NCBI GenBank assembly: GCA_964344655.1
Contig: CAYFOF010000007.1
Coordinates: 1 to 30,906, forward strand
Length of the DNA: 30,906 nucleotides
From: JABJPM01 sp964344655
Lineage (GTDB): Archaea > Nanobdellota > Nanobdellia > SCGC-AAA011-G17 > PNOQ01
Direction of reading: 5' to 3'
Each line of letters opens with the position of its first letter. Position 1 is the stretch's first letter. Positions 8,541 through 16,679 of this stretch are shown in pieces. Below the pieces are notes generated by a model. It was not told the DNA's origin, did not search any database, and was given only the letters and a program-made list of their open reading frames with translations. Made by a program: the position numbers and the translations under genes.

Positions 8541-9704
8541 TTAGTAACAAATCTTTTTTTGAGTGTTTAGCTCACATTCCGATAATATTTTAGAAATTAT
8601 TTTACTCGGTTCATTATCTGCACTATATATGTTTTTGGTTTTATAGGGACCGTGATTTGCTTGAGATTTTATCTTGTTTTTTATTTCTTCTTTGTCATAT
8701 ACTGCATCAACCACGTTGTGTTCTCTTAATCTTCCCTTCTGTCTTGTCCCTATATTAACTACAGGGATTCCTAAATGTGATCCTTCTTTTATTCCACTTG
8801 AAGAGTTACCAACAAGACAAGCACAATTGCTTATTAACCTTATATAATCTTCTGGTGCAAGATTTCTGAAAAAATGAATATTATCTGTATTGTTGAATTC
8901 TCTAAACTTTCTTATTCCTTTAGCTATATGTTCGGTTCCAGCATCAGTATTTGGCCATATCCATATTGTTGGAATGTCCAAGTCTTCTACTGCATGTAGG
9001 GTTTCTTCTATTTGTTTTATTCCCTCTTCATATTCACTTGTAACTGGATGTTGTAAAACTACAAGATATTTATCTTTTAAGTCTAAGCTTTCACCTATTC
9101 CTCCATACCTATCAAAAAGGTTTTCTAAGGGAGTAGTTTTTATTTTTCGAATAAAATCGATATCAGGACTTCCTACTAAGAAAATATTTTCTGAATTTTC
9201 TCCCATTTTTATTAGTCTATTATATGCTTCTTCGTTTGTTGGGAAATGAATGTGAGCTAATTTAGTTATTGAGTGCCTAACACTTTCGTCTATTGAGCCT
9301 GAAACATCTCCTCCCTCTATGTGGGCAACTACTATGTTCATATATGCTGCAGCTATTGCTGCTGCCAAAACTTCAAATCTGTCTCCTCTAACTAAAACAA
9401 TGTCTGGATTCAAATTTTCTAAGGCACTAGAAAATTCTATTATTCCGAGCCCCGTTGTTTTTGCCATTGAAATTGGAGACCCTCCTTCTACGGACATTGT
9501 TAGTTTTATGTCTACATGGAAACCGTCTTTTTCTATATCTTCAATTATGGATCCATATTTATCTAGTAATGCAGATGCCCCCACTATAATTTGTAATTCT
9601 ATTCGCGGGTTGTTCTTTAATTCTGTTAGAATGTGCTTATATCTTCCATATTGTGCACGGTTAGTTATCACAACACATATTTTTCTTTTTTTGTTAGAAT
9701 CCAT
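8541..9704 (-). CDS. neuC: NeuC-like UDP-N-acetylglucosamine 2-epimerase (hydrolysing)
   Basis: Releases UDP from UDP-N-acetylglucosamine (or a derivative) while inverting C2, giving the N-acetylmannosamine-type substrate of NeuB. The 387 residues match the family length. Visible signatures are VVITNRAQYGRYKHIL at 11-26, VRGDRFEVLAAAIAA near 105, HIEGGDVSGSIDESVRHSITK near 127-147 and VGNSSSGIKEG near 297. HIEGGD with the following R-H-x-I-T-K separates the hydrolysing NeuC/LegG branch from other GT-B proteins. It follows gmd by 13 bases and precedes the capsule-type gene by 4. Whether the product is N-acetylmannosamine or a legionaminic acid precursor is open. Confidence 0.9.
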   Translation of the reverse strand: MDSNKKRKICVVITNRAQYGRYKHILTELKNNPRIELQIIVGASALLDKYGSIIEDIEKDGFHVDIKLTMSVEGGSPISMAKTTGLGIIEFSSALENLNPDIVLVRGDRFEVLAAAIAAAYMNIVVAHIEGGDVSGSIDESVRHSITKLAHIHFPTNEEAYNRLIKMGENSENIFLVGSPDIDFIRKIKTTPLENLFDRYGGIGESLDLKDKYLVVLQHPVTSEYEEGIKQIEETLHAVEDLDIPTIWIWPNTDAGTEHIAKGIRKFREFNNTDNIHFFRNLAPEDYIRLISNCACLVGNSSSGIKEGSHLGIPVVNIGTRQKGRLREHNVVDAVYDKEEIKNKIKSQANHGPYKTKNIYSADNEPSKIISKILSECELNTQKKICY

Positions 9705-9717
9705 TATATAAAAAATT

Positions 9718-10686
9718 TTAAATGCTTTTTTTTAGTTTCTCTAGATCGTTTCTTACCATTTTTTGAACTAGACTTTTGAAATTTGTTTTCGGTGACCAGT
9801 TCAATTCTTTTTTTGCTTTAGAATAATCTCCTACAAGAATATCTACTTCCGCAGGTCTCATATATCTTGGATCTTGTCCTACATATTTTTCCCAATTATC
9901 TATTTCAACTTCCTTGAATGCTTCGTCTAAAAAATCTCTAATTGAATGAGCTTCTCCAGTAGCAATTACATAATCTTGAGGGTTATCTTGTTGCAACATT
10001 AACCACATTGCCTCAACAAAATCTGGAGCGTATCCCCAGTCTCTTTTTGCATCAAGATTGCCTAACATTATCTTGTCTGCTAAACCAAGCTTAATTCTGG
10101 CAACTCCATCTGAAATTTTTCTAGTTACAAATTCTATTCCCCTTCTTTCTGATTCGTGATTGAAAGATATTCCACTAGTATTAAACATGTCATAAGATTC
10201 ACGATAATTTTTAGTAATCCAATGTCCATACAATTTGGATACTCCATAAGGGCTTCTTGGATAAAAAGGAGTGTTTTCAATTGCAGGATTTTCAACTAAT
10301 CTTCCGAACATTTCTGAAGAGCTTGCTTGATAGAATTTTATATCTTTTCCATACTCTCTTATTGCTTCAAGCATTCTAAGTACACCTAGTCCAGTTACAT
10401 CTGATGTTTGTTCAGGAGTATTCCAACTTTCTCCCACAAATGACTGAGAACCTAAATTGTAAACTTCGTCAGGATTTGCTTCTTTTACACATCTAAAAAG
10501 GGAATTTTGATCAGTTAAATCTCCATTGATAAAGTTGATATTTCCTTCTAAATGTGAAGTGTTAGTTCTATTTTTAGAAGACGATCGTCTTTCCATCCCA
10601 TATACTTCGTATCCTTTTTTGAGAAGAAAATCAGCCAAATAGCTCCCGTCCATTCCATTAATTCCTGTTATTAGGGCTCTTGTCAT
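9718..10686 (-). CDS. gmd: GDP-mannose 4,6-dehydratase
   Basis: An extended short-chain dehydrogenase of 322 residues. The NADP site GINGMDGSYL is at 8-17. The catalytic region ASSSEMFG is at 121-128, and Tyr147 and Lys151 lie in PYGVSK. The family signatures NHESERRG near 176-183 and PAEVDILVGD further on are diagnostic of Gmd. It converts GDP-mannose to GDP-4-keto-6-deoxymannose, the branch point to GDP-fucose, GDP-rhamnose or GDP-perosamine. No partner reductase or aminotransferase is in this window, so the final sugar is unknown. It heads the gmd-neuC-capsule unit and has its own TATA-like box 29 nt upstream. Confidence 0.92.
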   Translation of the reverse strand: MTRALITGINGMDGSYLADFLLKKGYEVYGMERRSSSKNRTNTSHLEGNINFINGDLTDQNSLFRCVKEANPDEVYNLGSQSFVGESWNTPEQTSDVTGLGVLRMLEAIREYGKDIKFYQASSSEMFGRLVENPAIENTPFYPRSPYGVSKLYGHWITKNYRESYDMFNTSGISFNHESERRGIEFVTRKISDGVARIKLGLADKIMLGNLDAKRDWGYAPDFVEAMWLMLQQDNPQDYVIATGEAHSIRDFLDEAFKEVEIDNWEKYVGQDPRYMRPAEVDILVGDYSKAKKELNWSPKTNFKSLVQKMVRNDLEKLKKSI

Positions 10687-10711
10687 TTTATGAAGTTTAG
10701 ACAGATAGAAG

Positions 10712-10719
10712 CTTTATAA
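10712..10719 (-). promoter_or_regulatory. TATA-like promoter of gmd
   Basis: The minus strand reads CTTATAAA, centred about 29 nt before the gmd ATG at 10686. This is a leaderless layout. It is back to back with the box at 10772-10779. Confidence 0.5.
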
Positions 10720-10771
10720 GTTTTGTTTATCTTAATTCCATAGTTTTAGTGCTGAAAAAATCATTAATAAT

Positions 10772-10779
10772 ATTTATAA
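10772..10779 (+). promoter_or_regulatory. TATA-like promoter of the nucleotidyltransferase-kinase operon
   Basis: The bases ATTTATAA lie about 31 nt before the ATG at 10806 and match an archaeal TATA box. No ribosome-binding site precedes the ATG. Confidence 0.48.
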
Positions 10780-10805
10780 GTTAAACATTTGTTTGATTTT
10801 TTGAA

Positions 10806-12164
10806 ATGTTAGAGAAATATCTAATAGACGAAGAATATTCATCTGTTTTGAATCTTTTTAGAGAACATAATATTAAATATGTATTGTTTAAACAAAGTTA
10901 TATTGCTAATTCTAGAGTAGCAGGTTTGGATATTGTTTTTAGATCTGATGCTGAATACCAATCTGCCCTGGATTTATTATCTAAAGAGGGTTTTATGGAT
11001 TATCTAACCGAGAAAAATGAACCCTATAAAACAATGATTGTAAAACTACAAGGAGATTTCTTATTAATACTTCATTTACATAGAAAAATATCTTGGTATG
11101 GTATTGTATTTTTAGATCCTAAATATGTATTTAACAAAGTACAAAGAAAAAATGATTTAGTTGTTATTCCCTCTGATGAAAATCAATTGATAATTCATGT
11201 TGCACATATTCTTTTTGAAAATTTTAAAGTGAAAAGACATGAATATGAAATAATTTCTTCTTTATTATCTAAAAATCTTGATTGGATATACATAAATAGC
11301 GTACTCTCTAAATATGGCTGGAAATCTCCTTTCTATAAGTTTAGCAAATTGTTTAAAAAAATAGACAATAAAGAAATTATATTTCCTTATAAAGTAAATA
11401 AAAACTTAATTTTGAAGTCCTATGTTAGTAAATTTTTTAATAAGGATTTGTTAAGAAATTTGTTTTTCATATCAAAACAATCTTTTAATTTTGTATCAAA
11501 AAGAAGTTCTCTTAAAAGAAAAGGTTCCTTAATTGTTTTCAGTGGAGTAAATGGTTCTGGAAAGACAACATTAGGAAAGAAATGTAAGAGTAAATACAAT
11601 TTTCTTTTTGAAAATCTTAACTTGTTATCAGAATCCTACTATTTTGGATGGCGTCCTTTCTTTCCCTGGACGAAAGTTATATCTAAAAATCTTAAAAAAA
11701 ATAGGAAAAGTATATATGATGATTCAATAAATAATGTTAGAATTCCTAAATTTAATCTTAGGTTGGAGTTGTTATTTCTTTATGTCTTTTTTGAAGATAC
11801 ATTTAGGTATCTTTTTCACATATATCCAAAACTTAGAAAAAGAAATTTGGTAATTTCAGATAGATATTTCTACAGAATGTATGGGCAATATCCCTATGCA
11901 AGAAATAGTTTGCTTATGCCAGCTCTAGTCAAATTATTTCCTAAGCCCGATCATTCTTTTTTGTTAAATGTAAATATTGATACGTTGTCTTCTAGAAGAA
12001 AAGATCAAACTCTTCAAAATCTTGAGGAACAGATTTATAACTATAACAAACTTTCAGATTACGTTCAAGTTTCAAGAATTGATAATGATAAAAATTTCGA
12101 TAAAAATCTTGATAATGTAACAAAAAAAACATGGAGAACAATTTTTAGGAGTTTGAAATATTAA
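10806..12164 (+). CDS. Nucleotidyltransferase-like / thymidylate-kinase-like fusion protein, copy 1
   Basis: A 452-residue two-domain protein of unknown function. The N-terminal half, about residues 1-200, resembles the uncharacterised nucleotidyltransferase fold (NTP_transf_5-like): a KYVLFKQ strand, then GLDIVFRSD with only one of the usual two aspartates. The C-terminal half is a P-loop kinase of the dTMP kinase fold, with Walker A GVNGSGKTT near 246-254, the SDRYFYR motif near 350-356 and FPKPDHSFLLNV near 378. The pattern R-R-K-x-Q-T-L near 398 fits the lid. Proteins of this kind are often labelled thymidylate kinase, but in a glycan locus a sugar or lipid substrate is more likely. It is followed after 1 base by a paralogue. 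Confidence 0.72.
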   Translation: MLEKYLIDEEYSSVLNLFREHNIKYVLFKQSYIANSRVAGLDIVFRSDAEYQSALDLLSKEGFMDYLTEKNEPYKTMIVKLQGDFLLILHLHRKISWYGIVFLDPKYVFNKVQRKNDLVVIPSDENQLIIHVAHILFENFKVKRHEYEIISSLLSKNLDWIYINSVLSKYGWKSPFYKFSKLFKKIDNKEIIFPYKVNKNLILKSYVSKFFNKDLLRNLFFISKQSFNFVSKRSSLKRKGSLIVFSGVNGSGKTTLGKKCKSKYNFLFENLNLLSESYYFGWRPFFPWTKVISKNLKKNRKSIYDDSINNVRIPKFNLRLELLFLYVFFEDTFRYLFHIYPKLRKRNLVISDRYFYRMYGQYPYARNSLLMPALVKLFPKPDHSFLLNVNIDTLSSRRKDQTLQNLEEQIYNYNKLSDYVQVSRIDNDKNFDKNLDNVTKKTWRTIFRSLKY

Positions 12165-12165
12165 A

Positions 12166-13446
12166 ATGTATCAGTCTACGGAAATTATAAAAATAATATT
12201 GGAAAAATTTAATTCTAGGGAAGTAGATTATGCAATCATAAGGAACTATTCATTTTTGTTTGATGATTCTGAAAAAGTTGGTAAGGATCTTGATATTGTT
12301 GTAGAAGAAACAGATCTTGGCACTATTAGTGAAATATTGACTAGGGAAGGTTTTTCTGAACAACCTATAAGCCCATATTCAAATCATAAAGGTTATTGGA
12401 AGTATTTGCCTAATGAGGGAAAATTGGTAAAGTTTCACTTTCACGTAGGTGGATTTTCTGGAAGTTATTCTGTTTATCACTCTGCTGAAACTATTCTTGG
12501 TAGAAAAAAGAAAATTGAATCATTTTATATTGTATCTAAGGAAGATTTTGTGATTAATATATTAGTTCATTCTAAATTATCTCTTGGATCTAAGTACTAT
12601 GATATTATGAAAAATTTGCTTGAACAGGGTTTGAATAGATCGTATATCCTTGATTCTTTGTCAAAAATACTCGGTAAAAATTTAGCTAAAAGGGTGTTTA
12701 TAAATTATTTTGATTTTAATTTTAAGAAACTTAACGAATTAAGGAATAAAATCAAACTTAGGATTGCTAGAAATAATCTATTTTCTACGTTTAGAATATT
12801 ATCTATGAGTTTGATATGGAAGCTTGGAAGGATAATTAAACCTAGCCCATTAGTTGCATTTATGGGAATGGATGGGGCGGGAAAAACAACAACCACTCAA
12901 AATTTGATTAAAGTTCTTAATGAAAATAGTATAAACTCTTCTTTGATTTACACTGGAAGGGGTAAAAATAACGTCTTACCTATTCAAAGGGTTGGTAGAA
13001 AATATAAAGCATATGAAAAGAAGAAAAAATCTATAAAAACTTCTAGAAAAAGAATGATTTACTCTTTGTCTGCATCTATCTTCTTTATTGATTTATATCT
13101 TAGATATATTAAGGACATCCTTCCTAAGAGGTTTAGCAAAGAAGTTGTAGTAGTGGATAGATATGCCACAGATATGCTACTTATGAAACATGCTAATCCT
13201 AAACTTAAGAAAATTCTTTATTCTTTGTTTCCCAAACCTAGTATGGTTGTATATCTTTACAACGATACAGATTTACTTTATTCTAGAAAACCAAATCATC
13301 CTCAAGGAGACTTAGAAAGACAAGAAAAGTTATTTGAAGAAATAATTCCTAGTCTTAATGAAGTTGTGAAGATAAAATCCTTATCTGAAGAACAAACTTT
13401 AAAAGCTACTAGTAGTTCTGTTTTTAAGTTAATAACGAGAAAATGA
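12166..13446 (+). CDS. Nucleotidyltransferase-like / thymidylate-kinase-like fusion protein, copy 2
   Basis: A 426-residue paralogue of the preceding gene with the same order of domains. The N-terminal part has DYAIIRNYSFL near residues 21-31 and GKDLDIVVEE near 39-48. It keeps a DLD pair, so this copy has a better preserved nucleotidyltransferase-like metal site than copy 1. The P-loop GMDGAGKTTT is near 233-242, VDRYATDML near 330 and FPKPSMVVYLY near 356. A basic segment RIIKPS links the domains. It starts 1 base after copy 1 and ends in ATGA over the next gene, so the three are one operon. Overall identity to copy 1 looks low, pointing to an old duplication. Substrate unknown. Confidence 0.72.
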   Translation: MYQSTEIIKIILEKFNSREVDYAIIRNYSFLFDDSEKVGKDLDIVVEETDLGTISEILTREGFSEQPISPYSNHKGYWKYLPNEGKLVKFHFHVGGFSGSYSVYHSAETILGRKKKIESFYIVSKEDFVINILVHSKLSLGSKYYDIMKNLLEQGLNRSYILDSLSKILGKNLAKRVFINYFDFNFKKLNELRNKIKLRIARNNLFSTFRILSMSLIWKLGRIIKPSPLVAFMGMDGAGKTTTTQNLIKVLNENSINSSLIYTGRGKNNVLPIQRVGRKYKAYEKKKKSIKTSRKRMIYSLSASIFFIDLYLRYIKDILPKRFSKEVVVVDRYATDMLLMKHANPKLKKILYSLFPKPSMVVYLYNDTDLLYSRKPNHPQGDLERQEKLFEEIIPSLNEVVKIKSLSEEQTLKATSSSVFKLITRK

Positions 13447-13955
13447 AAAAATTAAATATTGGATGTGGAAATGATGCAAGGGAAGGCTATGTTAATTTAG
13501 ACGTCGTACCTCTAAAAGGAGTGGATGTTGTTCACGATCTCAACAAGTTTCCTTATCCTTTTGAAAAGGATCTTTTTGATGAAATTTTATGTTCTGCAAT
13601 ATTAGAACATTTGGACGATGTTGTAGAGTCCATGAATGAGTTAGGTAGGATTTTGAAACCTGGTGGGATTTTGAAAATTAGAGTTCCTCATTTTACCTCT
13701 TCTACAGTTTGGAAAGATCCAACCCACAAACGAGGATTTAGTATAAAGACTTTTGATTTTTTCGTTAAGAAAAGTATTTATTCTCCTGTTCCTAAATTTA
13801 AGACTGTAAAGAGAAAAATATCTTTTGGTAAAAAATTTGCAGTATGGAATTATTTGATTGAACCTATGGCTAATACTTTTCCATTAGTTTATGAAACTAC
13901 TCCTCTTAGAATTTTCCCAGCATTATCAGTTGTTGTATATCTAAGAAAACTTTAG
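13443..13955 (+). CDS. Small class I SAM-dependent methyltransferase
   Basis: A 170-residue compact methyltransferase with motif I LNIGCGND at residues 4-11, the acidic loop VNLDVVP near 18-24, SAILEHLDDVVESMNELGRI near 51-70 and LKPGGILKIRVPHFT near 71-85. The following W-x-D-P-T-H-x-R-G-F pattern is common in methyltransferases of surface glycan clusters. It is short because the core is nearly bare. The gene overlaps the upstream kinase fusion by ATGA and the convergent GT4 by 15 bases. It probably methylates the glycan or an intermediate made by the two fusion proteins, an inference from operon structure. Confidence 0.8.
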   Translation: MKKLNIGCGNDAREGYVNLDVVPLKGVDVVHDLNKFPYPFEKDLFDEILCSAILEHLDDVVESMNELGRILKPGGILKIRVPHFTSSTVWKDPTHKRGFSIKTFDFFVKKSIYSPVPKFKTVKRKISFGKKFAVWNYLIEPMANTFPLVYETTPLRIFPALSVVVYLRKL

Positions 13956-14966
13956 TTTTTCGTATAATTTTACATAGCTCTTGACCATGTCTTCTTCTTT
14001 ATGATCTTTGAGAATTATCTCTCTTGCTTTTTTTCCTAGGTTAGTTCTTAGATCTGAATCATTAATTAATTTTTTTATTTTTTCTTTTATTTGGTCTGAA
14101 GAATAGGGGTTTACATAAATTACTGAGTTCTTTGCAATATTGTTTATATATTCTAAATTTGTTGTTATTATCGGTCTTTCGCAGGCCATTGCTTCAATTA
14201 ATACTAAAGGAATACCTATAGAGGAAGTTTTTGATCTATAAGGTAAGATTATTATATCTGATTTGTTATACTCTTCTTCTATATTATCTAAGTGTCCAAA
14301 AACTTCTATTTTTTTGTTTTTATTTTTGGCAATTTTTTCTGTTCTTTTCGAGAATTTTGAGAGAAAAATTTTTAGTTTTATTCTCTCGTCTCTTATATCT
14401 GAAAATGAATCTACCACTTCATTTAATCCCTTTAAGGGGGCGTTGTGTCCAAAAAAAGCAATTGTTAACTTATTATTTTCTAAATTTTTATTGTAAAATT
14501 TTTCTGTATCTATTCCAATGGGAATAGTTGTACTGTTTGGTAAATCTAATTTAGTAGCCAGGTGTGAATTTACCAGTACTACCTTTCTTAATTTTTCCAA
14601 ATATTTCTTTTTGAATTTTAAGGGAATCAAGGTGCTTAGTGTTGAAAAAACTGCATTTTTGACTGCCTTATCTACATTATGGTTTTTATTATAAAACTTG
14701 GTGAAATATTCTATGTGGTTTTTTGTAATCTCAATAAAATCTTCATCTATATCCGAGTAAAGAGTATATATGCATTTATCTTTATACTTGGAGAATTTTT
14801 TTGCTAATAAAAATCCACTACTATGAATGTGAATTATATCTGCTTCTTCTGGATTTTCTGTAAATTCTATTCCTTCTTTTTCAAGGGATTTATTAAGTTT
14901 TGTTACTACCTTAGTTAATCCTTCTTGTTTTAGATCTCCATTTTGGTATATGCACTTTACTTTCAT
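13941..14966 (-). CDS. GT4-like glycosyltransferase with incomplete E-x7-E motif
   Basis: A 341-residue GT-B protein. It shows IIHIHSSGFLLAKKFSKYK near residue 44, LTIAFFGHNAPLKGLNEVVD near 180 at the domain switch, and SSIGIPLVLIEAMACERPII near 258-277 on the donor side. The second glutamate of the GT4 E-x7-E motif is present in IEAMAC, but isoleucine occupies the first position, so donor binding may differ. It is the last gene of the long minus-strand array, 1 base after the methyltransferase gene, and converges with the small methyltransferase on the plus strand. The acceptor is probably the growing lipid-linked glycan. Confidence 0.82.
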   Translation of the reverse strand: MKVKCIYQNGDLKQEGLTKVVTKLNKSLEKEGIEFTENPEEADIIHIHSSGFLLAKKFSKYKDKCIYTLYSDIDEDFIEITKNHIEYFTKFYNKNHNVDKAVKNAVFSTLSTLIPLKFKKKYLEKLRKVVLVNSHLATKLDLPNSTTIPIGIDTEKFYNKNLENNKLTIAFFGHNAPLKGLNEVVDSFSDIRDERIKLKIFLSKFSKRTEKIAKNKNKKIEVFGHLDNIEEEYNKSDIIILPYRSKTSSIGIPLVLIEAMACERPIITTNLEYINNIAKNSVIYVNPYSSDQIKEKIKKLINDSDLRTNLGKKAREIILKDHKEEDMVKSYVKLYEKLKFS

Positions 14967-14967
14967 T

Positions 14968-15585
14968 TTATAATTTTATAACTAACATTGTTTGAACTTT
15001 TTTGTTCATAATCAAATTATATATTGTTCTAAATGGCCAATCCTTTCTGAGCATAGTTTGATAAGAATAAGCTTTAACTCTCAGACTTGGGTTGTATTGT
15101 TTTATTAATCTTGCCCATTCCTTTGTACTAATCAACCATTCGTTTCCGTAGTCTCTTACTCCGTAGTTATTGTTAGGTATGCTTATTACAATTTTATCCT
15201 TTGTTACTCTTATCTGTTCTGATAAAAGTTTGAAAATTTGTTTTTTATTAAAATGTTCAAAGAAACCTTGTGAAAAAGAGATGTCAAATTCTTTATCTTT
15301 GAATGGAAGGTTGAATGCATCGGCAAATTTGAATTTACATTTACCCTTTAGATTTTTGTTTGCAGCTTCTGCATTCTTTAATATTCCTTTATCATTGTCT
15401 ATTGAAACTACCTTGGACACCATGTAAGAAAGAAAAATTCCCATAGTGCCTCTTCCAGACCCAACTTCCAATACTTTTTTTGGATTATTTTTCAAAACTT
15501 CTGAAAAAATCTCTTTGTCATGATAATGGCTTAGTAAATCTTCAACTACAGGTATTCTATTTTTGTAATATTGTTCCCAATTCAT
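14968..15585 (-). CDS. Class I SAM-dependent methyltransferase
   Basis: A 205-residue methyltransferase. Motif I is VLEVGSGRGTMG near residues 38-49, the acidic loop is VSIDNDKGIL near 60-69, and FSQGFFEHFNKKQI near 108-121 is the motif IV region. The protein ends in a short basic and hydrophobic tail (TMLVIKL), which could touch the membrane. It overlaps the upstream GT4 by ATGA and lies 1 base from the downstream GT4, placing it between two glycosyltransferases and suggesting a sugar O-methyl or capping role. The target cannot be identified. Confidence 0.8.
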   Translation of the reverse strand: MNWEQYYKNRIPVVEDLLSHYHDKEIFSEVLKNNPKKVLEVGSGRGTMGIFLSYMVSKVVSIDNDKGILKNAEAANKNLKGKCKFKFADAFNLPFKDKEFDISFSQGFFEHFNKKQIFKLLSEQIRVTKDKIVISIPNNNYGVRDYGNEWLISTKEWARLIKQYNPSLRVKAYSYQTMLRKDWPFRTIYNLIMNKKVQTMLVIKL

Positions 15586-16679
15586 TTTAACTTTTCATAT
15601 ATCTCAATTGTTTCTTTTGCACATTTATTCCAACTAAAATCCTTACTTCTTTGCATACCTTCGATTATCAATCTACTTTTAATTTCTTTGTTTTTTATTT
15701 CATTTATTGCGTTAAAAATTTCTTCTGTATTTTTTGGATCTACAAGTATTGCTGCGTTTTTTGCTATTTCTTGCATTGCGGAAGATTTACTTGTTATGAC
15801 TGGGCATTTACATTGCATAGCTTCGAGTATTGGAAGTCCAAATCCTTCATATAGTGAAGGATAAACTAGTGCTTCTGAACAATTGTAAAAGTGAACTAAT
15901 TCTTTAGTTTTGATTTTGTTTAAGTGAATTATATTCGGATTGTTTATGTGAATTAAGATATCTTCATATTTCCAACCTAGTTTTCCAATTAAGACTAATT
16001 TGTAATTGTTGTCTTTATTGAACAGATTAAATGCTTGTATAACTCTTTTAATGTTCTTTCTTGGTTCTATGGTACTAACAAACAAAAAATATTTTTTGTT
16101 TAGGTTATATTTATTTTTTAATAATTCTCTAGATAGTCCTTTGTCTGTGGGTTTGAAGATTTCCTTTGCTGCTAGAAGGGTGGTTTTTATTTTTTGTTCA
16201 TTTACTTTGAAGGTTTTTAATATGTCTTTTTTTGTTGAATCACTTATTGTAATTATTTTATCTACGTTTCTAAGTGTGATTCCTAGTGCTAATTTGTGAT
16301 GAATAATTCTTCTTAATGTTTGGCTCTCTGGAACTATTAATGGTGCAATATCACATATAGTCACAATTTTCTTAAATTTTGTTTTGAAAAAGAAAGGCCC
16401 AAGTTGTGCAGTTTCATGAACTATATCTAACTTATATTTTTCAAGTTTTTTTGGCATAATCAATATCTTTCTTAATTCTCTTCCTAATGGAATTTTTGGA
16501 ATCGGAATTATTATTTCATTTTTTCCAGAATATATAGAATCATTGTTTTTTGTATGATGGATTAAATAGTACTCGTTTTGTTTGTCTTCTTCTACTAGTT
16601 TTTCTACCAAGTTCCTAACATATGTGCCTATTCCTGCACCTTTGTCATCAATCACGTCAGTTATTATCCCTATTTTCAT
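15582..16679 (-). CDS. GT4-family glycosyltransferase
   Basis: A 365-residue GT-B retaining glycosyltransferase. The N-terminus MKIGIITDVIDDKGAGIGTY carries the glycine-rich acceptor loop. FVSTIEPRKNIKRVIQAF near 200-217 marks the start of the donor domain, and YPSLYEGFGLPILEAMQCKC near 277-296 holds an intact E-x7-E motif. It is closest in style to mannosyltransferases of the WbdB/MtfB type, which would use GDP-mannose, but the donor is not provable. It overlaps the interrupted GT9 by ATGA and the methyltransferase by ATGA, so it is part of one coupled array. Confidence 0.88.
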   Translation of the reverse strand: MKIGIITDVIDDKGAGIGTYVRNLVEKLVEEDKQNEYYLIHHTKNNDSIYSGKNEIIIPIPKIPLGRELRKILIMPKKLEKYKLDIVHETAQLGPFFFKTKFKKIVTICDIAPLIVPESQTLRRIIHHKLALGITLRNVDKIITISDSTKKDILKTFKVNEQKIKTTLLAAKEIFKPTDKGLSRELLKNKYNLNKKYFLFVSTIEPRKNIKRVIQAFNLFNKDNNYKLVLIGKLGWKYEDILIHINNPNIIHLNKIKTKELVHFYNCSEALVYPSLYEGFGLPILEAMQCKCPVITSKSSAMQEIAKNAAILVDPKNTEEIFNAINEIKNKEIKSRLIIEGMQRSKDFSWNKCAKETIEIYEKLK

